Numbered from the stretch's first letter, positions 52,572 to 62,515 are shown. The stretch: DNA of 64,000 nt from Candidatus Methanophagales archaeon (GCA_024699715.1 JANPRD010000009.1:1-64000); one strand, 5' to 3'. A program made the numbers and translations. The notes: a model not told the origin generated them from the sequence alone.

Positions 52572-53567
52572 ATGGGCATTAAGACGCTTTGTGCATGGTT
52601 TGAGCTTGCAGCTCTGCCGAAGTTTGCGACCACGCTGCTTCCTTTCACGCTGGGTGCGGTTCTCGCATGGTCAGAGGGTTTTACGCCAGATTTCCCCGCT
52701 TTCGCCGTCTCTTTGCTTGCGGTCTTCCTGCTGACGGCATTCTGCTTCGTTTTGAATGCTGCGAGTGTGTTCTCCGACCTCTGTTCTGTTCGTGCAGAAG
52801 CAGGAAGCGTGCTTGAAGAGGGAGCGAAGGAGGGAGAAAAAAAGCGTTCAGCAGCGTCAAGTTTCCACTCAACAGCCTCAACAGGAAGGTTCAGCACACT
52901 CGCAAGCGGTAAAATAACGGTGAAGGAGGCAACATTAGGGGCATATTTGTGCGTTATTCTCGCACTCCCTCTCGGATTTCTCTTGCAGTTTTACTTTCGC
53001 ACTGGCGATTTCACACTACTACTCGGATTTATTGGCATTTTCACCGCTTATTCTTACTCAAGGGGCTTGCGTTTTTCTTACAGAGGCTTCGGGGAACTCG
53101 CACTCGCATTCGGCGTCGGCTTCCTCACGGTGTTCAGCGGCTTCTACCTGCAGGCTCGTTCTTTGAGCGTGCTTCCTGCGGTCTTTTCGCTGCCATTCGT
53201 TGTTGAAGTGTTCAAAATGAAATTGGCTCGTGAGGTCCCAGACTACGAGTGCGACAGCGCTGTGAATCGCCGAAACCTCGTCGTTCGCTTCGGCAAAGAA
53301 TTCGCAACCCGCCTCTACGCCCCTCTCACGCTCATCGCTTGGCTCTCTTTCGTTCCCGTTTTCTTGCTCGTGAGCATTCCCCCATTTTCGCTACCGCTTC
53401 TCGCAGCGCCAGCATATTTCTCGTGGAAGAGTGCGATTCTTTCACTCGCAAATAAGTGGAAAACGAGAGAAGGGACAATTGAAATATGCAAAAATGGCTT
53501 CACGGGCATGACTTTGCTCCCAATTGCTTTAATTGTGATGCTTTTGCTTAAGATGTTTTTCGCTTAA
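52572..53567 (+). CDS. UbiA-family prenyltransferase (MenA-like), altered first Asp motif
   Basis: A 331-residue membrane prenyltransferase. The C-terminal Asp motif is present (AREVPDYECDSAVNRRNLVV). The first motif, normally NDxxDxxxD, is not evident: the corresponding stretch is CFVLNAASVFSDLCSVRAEA, followed by a 40-residue hydrophilic insertion (EEGAKEGEKKRSAASSFHST). TLASGKITVKEA matches the cytosolic loop seen in MenA. Eight or nine membrane helices. MenA attaches an isoprenoid chain to a quinone ring; with the Fqo/Fpo complex at 28-36 kb a menaquinone role would fit. ATG 52572 is preferred to TTG 52557. Confidence 0.78.
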   Translation: MGIKTLCAWFELAALPKFATTLLPFTLGAVLAWSEGFTPDFPAFAVSLLAVFLLTAFCFVLNAASVFSDLCSVRAEAGSVLEEGAKEGEKKRSAASSFHSTASTGRFSTLASGKITVKEATLGAYLCVILALPLGFLLQFYFRTGDFTLLLGFIGIFTAYSYSRGLRFSYRGFGELALAFGVGFLTVFSGFYLQARSLSVLPAVFSLPFVVEVFKMKLAREVPDYECDSAVNRRNLVVRFGKEFATRLYAPLTLIAWLSFVPVFLLVSIPPFSLPLLAAPAYFSWKSAILSLANKWKTREGTIEICKNGFTGMTLLPIALIVMLLLKMFFA

Positions 53568-53586
53568 AATGATTGAGTAGTAGAAA

Positions 53587-54420
53587 TTAATGCCATAGTT
53601 TCTCCTTCACCTTCAACAAATGAGGACGCACCCTCACGAACAAAGCGGGTTCGCCCCTCGTGATTTCAATGTGTTCGTTTGTTGCGACATTTCGGTAGAA
53701 TTGACCGTCTATGACGAGAAGCGCATCCTTTTCAGAGAGCAGTTCAACGCTCACCTTCTTCTCAATGTCCAAGACAAGCGGGCGGGCAGAAAGCTTGAAA
53801 GGAGCAATAGGCACGACAATCATCGCTTTAACGCTCGTGTCCACAATTGGACCGCCTGCGCTCATTGCGTAAGCGGTGCTTCCTGTTGGAGTTGCGAAAA
53901 TCACGCCATCCGCACGAAGACGCTCAAACTCCTCGCCGTTGATGAGAATTGCGAAATGCAGCATCTTCCCGGGCTTTGATGTGATTACGACCGCCTCGTT
54001 CATCGCAAAAGGAATTCTTTCTTTAGCGGAGATGCTCACTGAGAGCCTTTCCTCCTCCTCAACCTCGTAATTGCCTGCGAGAATTTTTTCAAGCACTCCA
54101 AACACATCAGAAGGCTGAACTTCCGTTAAGAAGCCTAAACCTCCCATATTTACACCAAGAATGGGAATTGATTGCCTCAGAAAATGTAATGTTCTGAGTA
54201 TAGTTCCGTCGCCACCCACGCAAATAATAAGGTTCGCATCATCCATATCTTCTATTTTCGTCCCTTTCACATTCAACTTTCGTGCTGTGTCCTCACCAAT
54301 TAGCACTTCCACGCCCCTTTCTGAAATGAAATCGCTCAATTTTTTCACTGCGAGTATGTCATCAGGTCTGCCCCTGCTCACGATGCCTATGCAGCGTGGT
54401 GGCGACGAGGGCATTGCCAT
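53587..54420 (-). CDS. nadK: NAD kinase
   Basis: Phosphorylates NAD to NADP. LIICVGGDGTILRTLHFLRQ (GGDGT), LGVNMGGLGFLTEVQPSDVF, MNEAVVITSKPGKMLHFAIL (NE-A) and ADGVIFATPTGSTAYAMSAG are the family motifs. 277 residues. The ATG at 54420 follows the nac stop codon by less than a codon, so the genes are coupled (a TTG at 54426 also fits). It converges with UbiA. Confidence 0.93.
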   Translation of the reverse strand: MAMPSSPPRCIGIVSRGRPDDILAVKKLSDFISERGVEVLIGEDTARKLNVKGTKIEDMDDANLIICVGGDGTILRTLHFLRQSIPILGVNMGGLGFLTEVQPSDVFGVLEKILAGNYEVEEEERLSVSISAKERIPFAMNEAVVITSKPGKMLHFAILINGEEFERLRADGVIFATPTGSTAYAMSAGGPIVDTSVKAMIVVPIAPFKLSARPLVLDIEKKVSVELLSEKDALLVIDGQFYRNVATNEHIEITRGEPALFVRVRPHLLKVKEKLWH

Positions 54421-54422
54421 TT

Positions 54423-54854
54423 TCAATTCTCTCCGCTCTTACCTGCAGAGAGCCTTGAAATCGCTTCTGCAAGGTCGCCTCCCGTCTCCTCAAGCATCTT
54501 CCTCGCCTCTTCTTCAGTGCAGCCCGCAGTAGCGGCAACGAGAGCAATGTCCTCTTCTGGAATTTCCTCCTCAGCCTCTTCTTCAACTGCCTCCGAAGAC
54601 GCCTCTTCCGCTGCCTTTGCTTTCTCCTCGCTGCGCTCTCTTATTTGAGGCGTTCCGAAGATTTGAAAGATTTTAGAGCCTTGAGCGTCCATTACAGTTA
54701 CAGAAGCGTCCTCAAACACAATCTCCGCATCCGCAGTTTTGATAACCACTTGCTCAACGCCCTCCAATTCCTCCACACGAATGCCCGCCTGACGCATCAG
54801 TTGAGAAAGCATCTTCGGACTCAATCCCGCCCTGAATCCCCCTCGCATCCGCAT
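54423..54854 (-). CDS. nac: Nascent polypeptide-associated complex protein
   Basis: A 143-residue archaeal NAC. MRMRGGFRAGLSPKMLSQLM is the basic N-terminus, GVEQVVIKTADAEIVFEDAS and KIFQIFGTPQIRERSEEKAK the NAC beta-barrel, followed by an Ala/Glu linker and a C-terminal UBA helix bundle ([20 protein letters not shown]). It binds ribosomes near the exit tunnel. The upstream frame to 54926 is not conserved; ATG 54854 is taken. The same strand continues into nadK. Confidence 0.92.
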   Translation of the reverse strand: MRMRGGFRAGLSPKMLSQLMRQAGIRVEELEGVEQVVIKTADAEIVFEDASVTVMDAQGSKIFQIFGTPQIRERSEEKAKAAEEASSEAVEEEAEEEIPEEDIALVAATAGCTEEEARKMLEETGGDLAEAISRLSAGKSGEN

Positions 54855-54934
54855 TTTTACTTTTTTATCTTCATTTTTAATAGAAGGTGTGAGAGGCATG
54901 TGTGAGAGGCGTGGGATGTGCAACAAGCAGAAGG

Positions 54935-55006
54935 GGGCCCGTGGTCTAGGGGTATGACGTCGCCTTTACGAGGCGAAGGTCGTGCGTTCGAATCGCATCG
55001 GGCCCA
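54935..55006 (+). tRNA. tRNA-Val (UAC)
   Basis: Cloverleaf without intron: acceptor GGGCCCG/CGGGCCC, D arm GTC-TAGGGGTAT-GAC, anticodon stem TCGCC/GGCGA with loop TTTACGA (anticodon TAC), T arm GTGCG TTCGAAT CGCAT, discriminator A. Decodes GUA/GUG. CCA is not encoded. It lies between nac (divergent) and a small zinc-ribbon gene. Confidence 0.93.
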
Positions 55007-55073
55007 TTCTCCCCTCTCCTTTCACTTGTGACCTCGTAGGGTCGTAGGGATTTGGAAGTAGAAGCCTCGTCTC

Positions 55074-55292
55074 CTATTGTTTCCGCCTTTTTTCTCGCTC
55101 CTCTTCCTCACTGCCCTCCTTTCTCTTCTCCTCCTCTACCCACTGCTTCTCGCTCTCTCGCCCCGCAACAACAAGTTCTCCGTCCTCAACGACGAAGGAG
55201 CCACGAAATCCGCAGTCCTTGCATTCGTAAATCTCGCCGAGCCAAGGCATGTATTTCAGGTTTTTAGAACCGCACATCGGACATATTTTCAT
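55074..55292 (-). CDS. Small zinc-ribbon protein
   Basis: A 72-residue protein starting MKICPMCGSKNLKYMPWLGE, with a second pair as ECKDCGFRG: a C-x2-C...C-x2-C zinc ribbon. VVEDGELVVAG follows and the tail is Glu/Lys rich. The frame opens at 55328 but the ATG at 55292 starts the conserved part. Such proteins occur throughout archaea without known role. It stands 59 bases after tpiA on the same strand. Confidence 0.75.
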   Translation of the reverse strand: MKICPMCGSKNLKYMPWLGEIYECKDCGFRGSFVVEDGELVVAGRESEKQWVEEEKRKEGSEEEEREKRRKQ

Positions 55293-55351
55293 TTCCTCCC
55301 TCTTCTCCCTCTCCCGCTCTCTCCTCACTTTACCGTGCCGTCGCAGCGCAT

Positions 55352-56059
<708 letters not shown>

Positions 56060-56081
56060 CTATTCCTCCATTTTTCCCACA

Positions 56082-56831
56082 TCACAGCAAAATATCTCTC
56101 AATTGCCTTATATCTTTCACCCAAAATTTCGGCTCGCATTCAACTTTCGTTCTTGAGACAAGCACCGCATCCATTCCCGCTCTCTTCGCTGCGAGGATGC
56201 CCAAAGGGCTGTCGTCAACCAAAATTGCATTTTCACGAGGCACTTTCAACTCATCCAGCACGAGATTCAAGTGGAAAGGATTCGGCTTTCGCAGCGACAA
56301 AGCACGCAAATCGCTTGAACGACCATGCCAGACAGCAAAAAATGGCTTGAGTTTGAAATGCTCAAGGGCGAACTCAACGCATTCTTGCTGTGAATCGCTC
56401 ACAACAGCAAGCAAAAAGTCCTCGCTCAAGTCCTTTACTACATCGTAAGCGCCTTCACAAAGCGTTATTTCACCGCTTCTCATCGCTTCCTTCTTCGCTT
56501 CAATCACATCTCGCTCCCTGTTACGCCAGAAATCCTCAACATTTAGATTGAAGCGACGGCAGAACTTCCTCACGCCTTCCTCGTTCTCCGCATGTAGCGG
56601 TGCAAGAAAGAGCGTGTCTATTTCTCTGCGGGAGAGTGAGAGACCGTAGCGGCTGAGTGTCTTCTCAAACGCCCGGTATGCCCACTCGTAAGCCACCGCA
56701 GAGCGACCCCTGGAGTTCAAAAGCGTGTCATCCATGTCAAATATCACAAGCCTGTATTTGCTCCCTCTCCTCTTCCGCACCCGCTCACTTCGCCCAATTC
56801 GCCCAATTCGCTCACTTCGCTCACGAGCCAT
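56082..56831 (-). CDS. HAD-family phosphatase
   Basis: A HAD-superfamily hydrolase with motif I VIFDMDDTLLNSRG, motif II AVVSDSQQECVEFA, Lys region LSLRKPNPFHLNLV and motif IV AILVDDSPLGILAAKRAGMD: the phosphoglycolate phosphatase / beta-phosphoglucomutase pattern with an alpha-helical cap. 249 residues from ATG 56831. The N-terminus before KYRLVIFDMDD is encoded by a 9-base tandem repeat (see 56782-56826) giving S-E-R-I-G-R units, so the conserved enzyme starts about 25 residues in. Substrate unknown. Confidence 0.85.
   Translation of the reverse strand: MARERSERIGRIGRSERVRKRRGSKYRLVIFDMDDTLLNSRGRSAVAYEWAYRAFEKTLSRYGLSLSRREIDTLFLAPLHAENEEGVRKFCRRFNLNVEDFWRNRERDVIEAKKEAMRSGEITLCEGAYDVVKDLSEDFLLAVVSDSQQECVEFALEHFKLKPFFAVWHGRSSDLRALSLRKPNPFHLNLVLDELKVPRENAILVDDSPLGILAAKRAGMDAVLVSRTKVECEPKFWVKDIRQLRDILL
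56782..56826 (-). repeat. Five 9-bp tandem units in the HAD gene N-terminus
   Basis: On the plus strand five consecutive 9-base units occur: CGCTCACTT, CGCCCAATT, CGCCCAATT, CGCTCACTT, CGCTCACGA. The unit is a multiple of three, so copy-number change keeps the frame. They encode the charged SER-IGR-IGR-SER stretch before the HAD domain. Confidence 0.85.
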
Positions 56832-56955
56832 TTCCCACACACACTCGCACTCCCGCTTTTTCCATTTCTTCTTATCCCATTTCTTCCCGCCTTTGCTCTT
56901 GCGGTTAGTGCGTGTCAAGCCCTTCTTCGCTTACATCGGGCTGATTTGCGAATGC

Positions 56956-57984
56956 TTATCCGAAGTAAGCGAGTGTGCGTTCCACTCTCTCGTAAATCCT
57001 GCGCAGAGCATCGGAAAAATCCTCGTAGCAGTGAAATGAAGTTCTGCGAGATGCCTTCCGCTCAAATTCTTTAAGTGTGCGTTCAACCCGCTCCTTCGCT
57101 CTCTCAAGATTTATCCACCGCATATCTACGACCTCCTCAACATTAAAATCTTCTAAATATGTTGTGAAATACATATTTTCTAACGCATAAGTCGCCTCTT
57201 CTCGCCCTATTTCACCCTCTAAAAAACGCAAAATTATTTTACCCGCTCTTAAAATATCCGCCCTCCGCCTTATTCCAAATTTTTTATCCGCATTAAGCCA
57301 TGGTGGTGTCGCCAAACCTGCGTAAGAGAAGTTCTGCGTCCTCAAAAACACACGAACAAAATCAGGAGCATGCTCGCTCAATTCAGCGAAAAACGAAAGA
57401 ATGTCGTCCCTGCGTGGCATTCCCATTAAACCGAGCGTCTCCATTAAAACTAAAGGCTCCTCGTATTCCCCTAAAACGCTCCCTCTTTCTTCTCCCGCTC
57501 CTCTCTCTTCCCCTCCGCTGCTTGCCTCCTCCGCCTCCGCTTCCGCTCCGAGTTTCAAACGAATGAAGCTGCGAAGTCCTTGAGCAGTTACCTCAACGAG
57601 GGCATCCGGAAGAAAGTGCGCAACTCGCAAATTCGCCCGCTGCATCGTCGTAACAAATTGCGATTGCTCATGCAAAAACATATTCAAATCACCACTGTAA
57701 AACTCTTCAATGTCCGCAAGATACGCAAAATTGTGGCTCACTATGCCCAACTTTGAGAGAAATGAGCCGTAATAATCAAATCTCACCCTCTCATTTGGAG
57801 TTGAAAAACGCATCTCCCTCTCCATAGGATATATTAATGCTGGATTCTTGAAACGATACCATGTTCTCGCATCATAAGTTATGCTGAAAGTGTCGAAAAT
57901 TTCGTTATAAAAGTATTTCTTCATCTCCCTGAACGCAGCCTGCCACTCCGATTTCAACCCCTCAATTTCCCGCTCAACGCTCAT
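56956..57984 (-). CDS. Protein of unknown function, 342 residues
   Basis: A soluble, mainly helical protein. Conserved-looking segments: FDTFSITYDARTWYRFKNPA, EREMRFSTPNERVRFDYYGS, SFAGL-type region as NFSYAGLATPPWLNADKKFG, and ATYALENMYFTTYLEDFNVE. An Ala/Glu/Gly low-complexity stretch (residues about 155-180) interrupts the middle. No signal peptide, membrane segment or Cys motif. It precedes the HAD gene and follows the AIR-synthase relative on the same strand with short gaps. I do not recognise the family. Confidence 0.6.
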   Translation of the reverse strand: MSVEREIEGLKSEWQAAFREMKKYFYNEIFDTFSITYDARTWYRFKNPALIYPMEREMRFSTPNERVRFDYYGSFLSKLGIVSHNFAYLADIEEFYSGDLNMFLHEQSQFVTTMQRANLRVAHFLPDALVEVTAQGLRSFIRLKLGAEAEAEEASSGGEERGAGEERGSVLGEYEEPLVLMETLGLMGMPRRDDILSFFAELSEHAPDFVRVFLRTQNFSYAGLATPPWLNADKKFGIRRRADILRAGKIILRFLEGEIGREEATYALENMYFTTYLEDFNVEEVVDMRWINLERAKERVERTLKEFERKASRRTSFHCYEDFSDALRRIYERVERTLAYFG

Positions 57985-58028
57985 TTAATCCTTCTCTCAT
58001 TCTTCTTGCGTCCTCACAACGACACCGC

Positions 58029-59465
58029 TCATTTCGCTCCCTCGCTCAGTAGCCATTTTTTCACCCGCTCCTTCTTCGCTCTCGCAGATTTCGCTGCAAG
58101 TTCCACACGGCGAGCCATCTCCTCAAATTCGGCATCCGAGACGCTTTCACCGACGACCTTTTTAAGAGGCGTGTAGGCGGACTCACGAAACTTCGGCACA
58201 AGCGGATTACGCTCGCCTCCCACGACAATCTCAGCAGAACCTCCTTGCGACGACGCCTCCTCCACAAAACCGACCTCAGAGATTTTGACGCCCGCCCGCT
58301 CAACTGCCTCTCGCACACAAGCAGCGACATCTTCAGGACATATAACAAGCAAAGCATCAAGAGAGACACCTAAATAGTCAATTTTCAAGCGATTGAGCAT
58401 GTCAAGCACCTTCTTATTGACTAATTCCCTTATTTTATCTTCATAAAGAACTAATTTAACGCCTGCAACCTTCGCAATTTCGTTCGCATCGCCTCTTATT
58501 CCGCCGTTAGTGACATCAGTCATTGTATGAATGTTTGAAATTCCCTCGTTAATGATTGCTTCGCATGCACGGATGAATTTAATATTGAGTGTCTCACGAA
58601 CGACCTCATAGAAGCCGTTGTAGAGGGCAGTGGTTGATATAGTTCCGCCGCCTGCTCCTTCTGTCATGAGGATGACATCGCCCGCCTTGCGCAGCGCTTT
58701 TTGTGAATATTTGAGAGGCAACGCCAACAGCACCGACGCAGCCCGTCATGCGTGTTCCTATGACTGAATCGCCACCTATGCGGAGCGTTGAGCCTGTCAC
58801 GAGAGGGACGCCCACCGCCTCAGCGACCGCAGAGATGCCCGCAATATGCTCAAATATTTTCGCAACATCTCCGTCGTCTGCGACATGAATGTCTGAGAAG
58901 AGGGCGAGTGGCTTCGCTCCCATCACATAGACATCCCTTAATGCCGCTCTCGCAACATGAAATCCCGCAAGAAACGGAAAATCGCTCAGCCTTGAGTGCA
59001 TTCCATCAACAGTCACAACGATGTATTTCTGCTTTGTCTGCGCTTTCTTCTGCCCATTCTGCCCTTTCTGCGCTTCGTGTCCATTCTGCTCGTCTTGCGG
59101 TAAGCTCACAACGCCTGAATCGCTCAGTGTTGAAGAGTCTGCGATTGCATTCGTCCTGCCGATGATTTCTGCGATTTTCTCATGCGTGTAGAAGTCGCCT
59201 GAACCTCTTGAGCCTACGCCGAATTCTCCCATGCGAACGCCTGAATGCGACATCTGAAGCACGCTCCGAAGTATTTCGTCGTCTTCACTTCGCTGAAAAC
59301 ACGCAGCGTGCATTTCGCCTCCTCAAGCACCGCAGAAGCGAGCCTTTCAGCATAATCCTCGCTCACATCTTTGATTTCCAAAATCCTCTTCCGCATCTCT
59401 GAAATGATTTCCTCTTCTTTCGCCCCTCGCTTTAGCATCCGCTTCGCAAAGCCCTCTAAATCCAT
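58029..59465 (-). pseudogene. AIR synthase-related protein (methanogen type with N-terminal helix domain), two frameshifts
   Basis: Three frames give one protein. Frame one from ATG 59465: MDLEGFAKRMLKRGAKEEEI to EEAKCTLRVFSEV. Frame two from about 59305: SEDDEILRSVLQMSHSGVRM, GEFGVGSRGSGDFYTHEKIA, VTVDGMHSRLSDFPFLAGFH, LRDVYVMGAKPLALFSDIHV, GVPLVTGSTLRIGGDSVIGT, GAVGVASQIF. Frame three from about 58715: LRKAGDVILMTEGAGGGTIS, HTMTDVTNGGIRGDANEIAK, YLGVSLDALLVICPEDVAAC. The second break falls in an A5 run (ACAAAAAGC). The joined protein, about 475 residues, matches archaeal AIR synthase-related proteins widespread in methanogens and ANME, with HypE-like ATP-binding motifs. A Gln/Lys-rich insertion (NGHEAQKGQNGQKKAQTKQK) lies in the first core domain. 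No reaction is known. Confidence 0.78.
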
Positions 59466-59512
59466 ATTCTCTCCTCTCCCTTCCTCACCCTCAAAATTCC
59501 TCCGCTCAAACA

Positions 59513-60613
59513 TTATTCCTTCGCATTCAAACGAGCGTTTCTCGCCCTCAAAGCGTGGTCTGCGAGGACGATTGCGAGCATCGCCTCCGCAACAGGCACA
59601 ATACGAGGGCAAATGCAGGGGTCATGCCTCCCCTTAATGCTTAATTCAACCTCTTCCATGCGTTCAATGTCCACGCTTTGTTGCTTTTTTGATATTGATG
59701 GCGTCGGTTTGACTGCGATTCTGCAAATAATCGGCTCTCCCGTTGAAATTCCGCCGAGAATTCCTCCCGCTCTGTTCGTTTTCATCCTTACTTTTTTTCC
59801 ATTAATGAAAAATTCATCGTTCATCTCGCTTCCGAGCATTCTTGCGGACTGAAAACCTGCGCCTATTTCAACGCCTTTAACGGCGCCGATGCTCATTAAT
59901 GCCTTCGCAATATCCGCATCTAACTTGTCAAAAACGGGTTCGCCCAAGCCAGCAGGCACATTCAAAGCGATGACCTCAACAATTCCGCCGACGGAGTCGC
60001 CTGAAGCCTTCGCCTCCCTTATGCGTTCTTCCATTTTCCTCGCTGCGTTCAAATCTGCGCAACGCACCGCATTCCTCTCTGCGTTCCTGCGAATCTCTTC
60101 AACGCTCAATCCCTCACGAGCTCTGACGCCACCGATTTCAACGACATGCCCGAGAATTTCAGTATTGTGAAGCGCTGCAAGAAGACGCTTTGCGATTGCT
60201 CCCGCTGCAACTCTTCCGACGGTCTCACGAGCGGATGCACGACCCCCGCCCCTGTAATCTCTGAAGCCGTATTTCAGCGTGTATGTGATGTCCGCATGCC
60301 CCGGTCTCGGAATGCTCTTCATCGGCTCGTAGGGCTTTGAATCCACATCCCTGTTCCACACAAGCATTGATATGGGCGTTCCGAGCGTTCTGCCCTGAAA
60401 TATGCCTGAGAGAATTTCAACCTCGTCCTCCTCCTTCCTCGCACTCACAAACTCGCTCTTACCCGGCTTCCTGCGGTCAAGCTCTCTCTGAATATCCTCT
60501 TTCGTGATTTCAAGCCCCGCTGGACATCCATCCACGACGACACCGACCGCTCTCCCGTGAGATTCGCCCCAAGTGGTGACTCTGAACGCCTCTCCGAATG
60601 AATTGCCGGGCAT
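59513..60613 (-). CDS. aroC: Chorismate synthase
   Basis: Last common step of the shikimate pathway, EPSP to chorismate with reduced [23 protein letters not shown] is the N-terminal signature, [20 protein letters not shown] the FMN-binding Arg/Ala stretch, and [20 protein letters not shown] the third signature; [17 protein letters not shown] ends the core. 366 residues, normal. The open frame extends to 61054 but the added 147 residues are non-conserved and lie over the gene on the other strand, so ATG 60613 is taken. The AIR-synthase relative follows downstream. Confidence 0.95.
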   Translation of the reverse strand: MPGNSFGEAFRVTTWGESHGRAVGVVVDGCPAGLEITKEDIQRELDRRKPGKSEFVSARKEEDEVEILSGIFQGRTLGTPISMLVWNRDVDSKPYEPMKSIPRPGHADITYTLKYGFRDYRGGGRASARETVGRVAAGAIAKRLLAALHNTEILGHVVEIGGVRAREGLSVEEIRRNAERNAVRCADLNAARKMEERIREAKASGDSVGGIVEVIALNVPAGLGEPVFDKLDADIAKALMSIGAVKGVEIGAGFQSARMLGSEMNDEFFINGKKVRMKTNRAGGILGGISTGEPIICRIAVKPTPSISKKQQSVDIERMEEVELSIKGRHDPCICPRIVPVAEAMLAIVLADHALRARNARLNAKE

Positions 60614-60674
60614 CTTCTTCTTTAAGCGAGCCGCCTTAAACCCTTTTGTGCAGTCAGTCCTCACAGCAGGGAAG

Positions 60675-61220
60675 GTGCGAGAGCGTTTAGAATATTTGAG
60701 GAGGGTGAGCGTTTCTGTTGTTGCGAGCAGCGAAGAGGATGCAGTCGTTGCGAAGGAAGTGCTGAAGAGCATGCGTTTGCGTGAGATCAGAGTATTTGAA
60801 GCTTCCTCCAACGCCTCTCGCACAGATTTTAAGCGGGCTTTCATCCGCACAGACGCTGTTTTGGGCGGTTTTGACTTCCAAATGCAGAAAATTTCAGCGG
60901 AAGCAGCATCAGAGCTCGGAATTCCTTTCGTCTCTTGGGGCGTCGTCACCGTGATTCTGCCTGATGGCTTCTCTTTTGACGAGATTGAATTTGAGACATT
61001 CCTCAAAGAATTGAACGCACTCATTCGCTTTGACACACTGCGAGGCGTTCTCAACGGCGTTGTCCGCTCGCTTCAGTCGCTTGAAATTTTCAAACTGTTC
61101 GCAGGTCTCGGCGAGCCCGCTTTCGCACCACAGGCACTTGTCCCCTCTCTCTCACCCTCACGATTTGAATTAAGTGTGAAAAAGAGGCAGTTGAGGCTAA
61201 AAAAAGATGAAAGTGGATAG
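60675..61220 (+). CDS. Divergent E1/ThiF-like protein
   Basis: A 181-residue protein from GTG 60675 (open frame from 60573). [20 protein letters not shown], then [40 protein letters not shown] and [40 protein letters not shown] follow the order of the second half of ThiF/MoeB-type E1 enzymes (crossover helix, catalytic-region loop, C-terminal dimer strand). The N-terminal Gly-rich ATP loop (GxGxxG) and the Cys-x2-Cys zinc pairs are missing. It could be an inactive relative or an unrelated Rossmann-like protein. It starts divergent from aroC with 61 bases between the starts. Confidence 0.4.
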   Translation: MRERLEYLRRVSVSVVASSEEDAVVAKEVLKSMRLREIRVFEASSNASRTDFKRAFIRTDAVLGGFDFQMQKISAEAASELGIPFVSWGVVTVILPDGFSFDEIEFETFLKELNALIRFDTLRGVLNGVVRSLQSLEIFKLFAGLGEPAFAPQALVPSLSPSRFELSVKKRQLRLKKDESG

Positions 61221-61247
61221 CAAAATGTTGAATTGTGTGTTCGTATG

Positions 61248-62012
61248 CTATCGGATGTATTCAAGTTCTTCGCCTGCACGCATGGGAGCTTGAGCCTGTT
61301 CCATCTTTTTCAATCGCTCAACGACACGCTCCATCTCCTTTGCCCGCTCTTCAAGCGCATGCATGTCCATTTCAAGTCCGAGAATCTTGCAAAGCACACG
61401 CAGGACTGCTTGAGCGCTCTTCGGGTCAACGAGGTATCCGGAGGTGACGCCGAGCAAGCAGACAGCGGGAATGCCTCGCATCTTTCCGAGACCGAGGAGC
61501 AGACCTGAGGCGCCGACGATGCTGCCACCGGGCTCTTCTTCCATGAATTCCACGCCGAATCGCCTCATTTCTTCCACTAATTCAGGAGTGTTCGCAGCAC
61601 CGATGACCCTTTGCTCCTCTACGAGATGCCCAATTCCGTAACCGCCGAGTGTGAAAATGCGTGAGACACCGAACTTTTCCGCAATATCCAAGTATTTTTC
61701 CGTGAGAATGTAGTGTCCCTCGTTTGTGATGCTCTGTTGGTCGCCTGTGAGTATGAGCAGGTCCAATTTCGGCGAAGACCACGCATATATCTCATTCCTA
61801 CAGAGGCGAACAGTGCCATCATCCTTCACAAATACCTGCGGTGGAAAGTGCCATGAGTATATTTCTATTATTTTTTCCGCATGCAACTCCTCTATCATGT
61901 GCTCTACTACCAATTTACCGACATTTCCGACGCCCGGCAAACCCTCTATCATCACAGGTGCGTTCAACTTCACACGCTTCAACTCACGAATCTCTATCTC
62001 TTTCATTCCCAT
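61248..62012 (-). CDS. PAC2-family proteasome assembly chaperone-like protein
   Basis: A 254-residue PAC2/PbaB-type protein. APVMIEGLPGVGNVGKLVVE, then FPPQVFVKDDGTVRLCRNEI, DLLILTGDQQSITNEGHYIL and RIFTLGGYGIGHLVEEQRVI, GASGLLLGLGKMRGIPAVCL are conserved in the archaeal family. It may help proteasome alpha-ring assembly (PbaA/PbaB in Pyrococcus). The C-terminus is a coiled coil with Met/Lys. It follows nop10 by 14 bases, an order that is common in archaea. Confidence 0.88.
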   Translation of the reverse strand: MGMKEIEIRELKRVKLNAPVMIEGLPGVGNVGKLVVEHMIEELHAEKIIEIYSWHFPPQVFVKDDGTVRLCRNEIYAWSSPKLDLLILTGDQQSITNEGHYILTEKYLDIAEKFGVSRIFTLGGYGIGHLVEEQRVIGAANTPELVEEMRRFGVEFMEEEPGGSIVGASGLLLGLGKMRGIPAVCLLGVTSGYLVDPKSAQAVLRVLCKILGLEMDMHALEERAKEMERVVERLKKMEQAQAPMRAGEELEYIR

Positions 62013-62026
62013 CCTCCATCCTTTCC

Positions 62027-62305
62027 TTACCCCTTTACCCCTCTACCTCCTCTACAACCTCTCTCTTTTCCTCTCCGCTTCCTCCACTTTCTCCCTCTCC
62101 GCCTCCTCTCCATCTTTTCTCCTCTCCTGCCCGCAGCGCACGCAAGCCCCCTCTCCCTCTTCAGCATCCTTCGGTATTTCCCATATCTGTCCGTGGGAGA
62201 GAAGCGAGGAGGCAGCGGGCTCACCGTCCTCGCACCACAACGCACACAAACTTCCTTCAGCGTGTATTCCCCGCATGCCTCACACTTCCTCATCCTTGCC
62301 TTCAC
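62027..62305 (-). CDS. nop10: H/ACA RNP protein Nop10 with long basic tail
   Basis: Nop10 binds Cbf5 in the box H/ACA pseudouridylation complex. MRKCEACGEYTLKEVCVRCG is the zinc ribbon (C-x2-C, C-x2-C) and RFSPTDRYGKYRRMLKRERG the conserved linear part that lies on Cbf5. The usual protein ends there at about 60 residues; here the frame continues about 37 residues with Arg/Gly-rich sequence (ERRRRGRKWRKRRGKERGCR), an atypical tail that may bind RNA or be spurious readthrough of a lost stop. The start may be Met1 or Met5. Confidence 0.88.
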   Translation of the reverse strand: MKARMRKCEACGEYTLKEVCVRCGARTVSPLPPRFSPTDRYGKYRRMLKRERGLACAAGRRGEKMERRRRGRKWRKRRGKERGCRGGRGVKG

Positions 62306-62515
62306 ATCATCCTTTTAAACCTGACGGATTTTAATTATTCCCTGCCCCTTGCTCTCTTTCCCTTATCCCAGCTGTCACTGTCGGATGCGGTTGAGAAGAG
62401 GCAAAATACTGCCCTTGCTCGTGAGAACGATGCTCCTGACTGCGTTTTAAAAAATTTCAGAGTAAGAGAAAAAAAGAAAATTAATTTAGCCATTTTTATT
62501 ACATAAGTAAGAGAG

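Noticed and set aside
60614-61054. 147-residue N-terminal extension of chorismate synthase
   Set aside because: The conserved protein begins at the ATG at 60613; the extension is Ser/Thr/Arg-rich and antisense to another gene.
61841-62506. Long plus-strand Ser/Pro/Leu-rich frame antisense to nop10 and PAC2
   Set aside because: Composition is that of an antisense shadow of basic and acidic coding sequence; the minus-strand proteins are clearly real.
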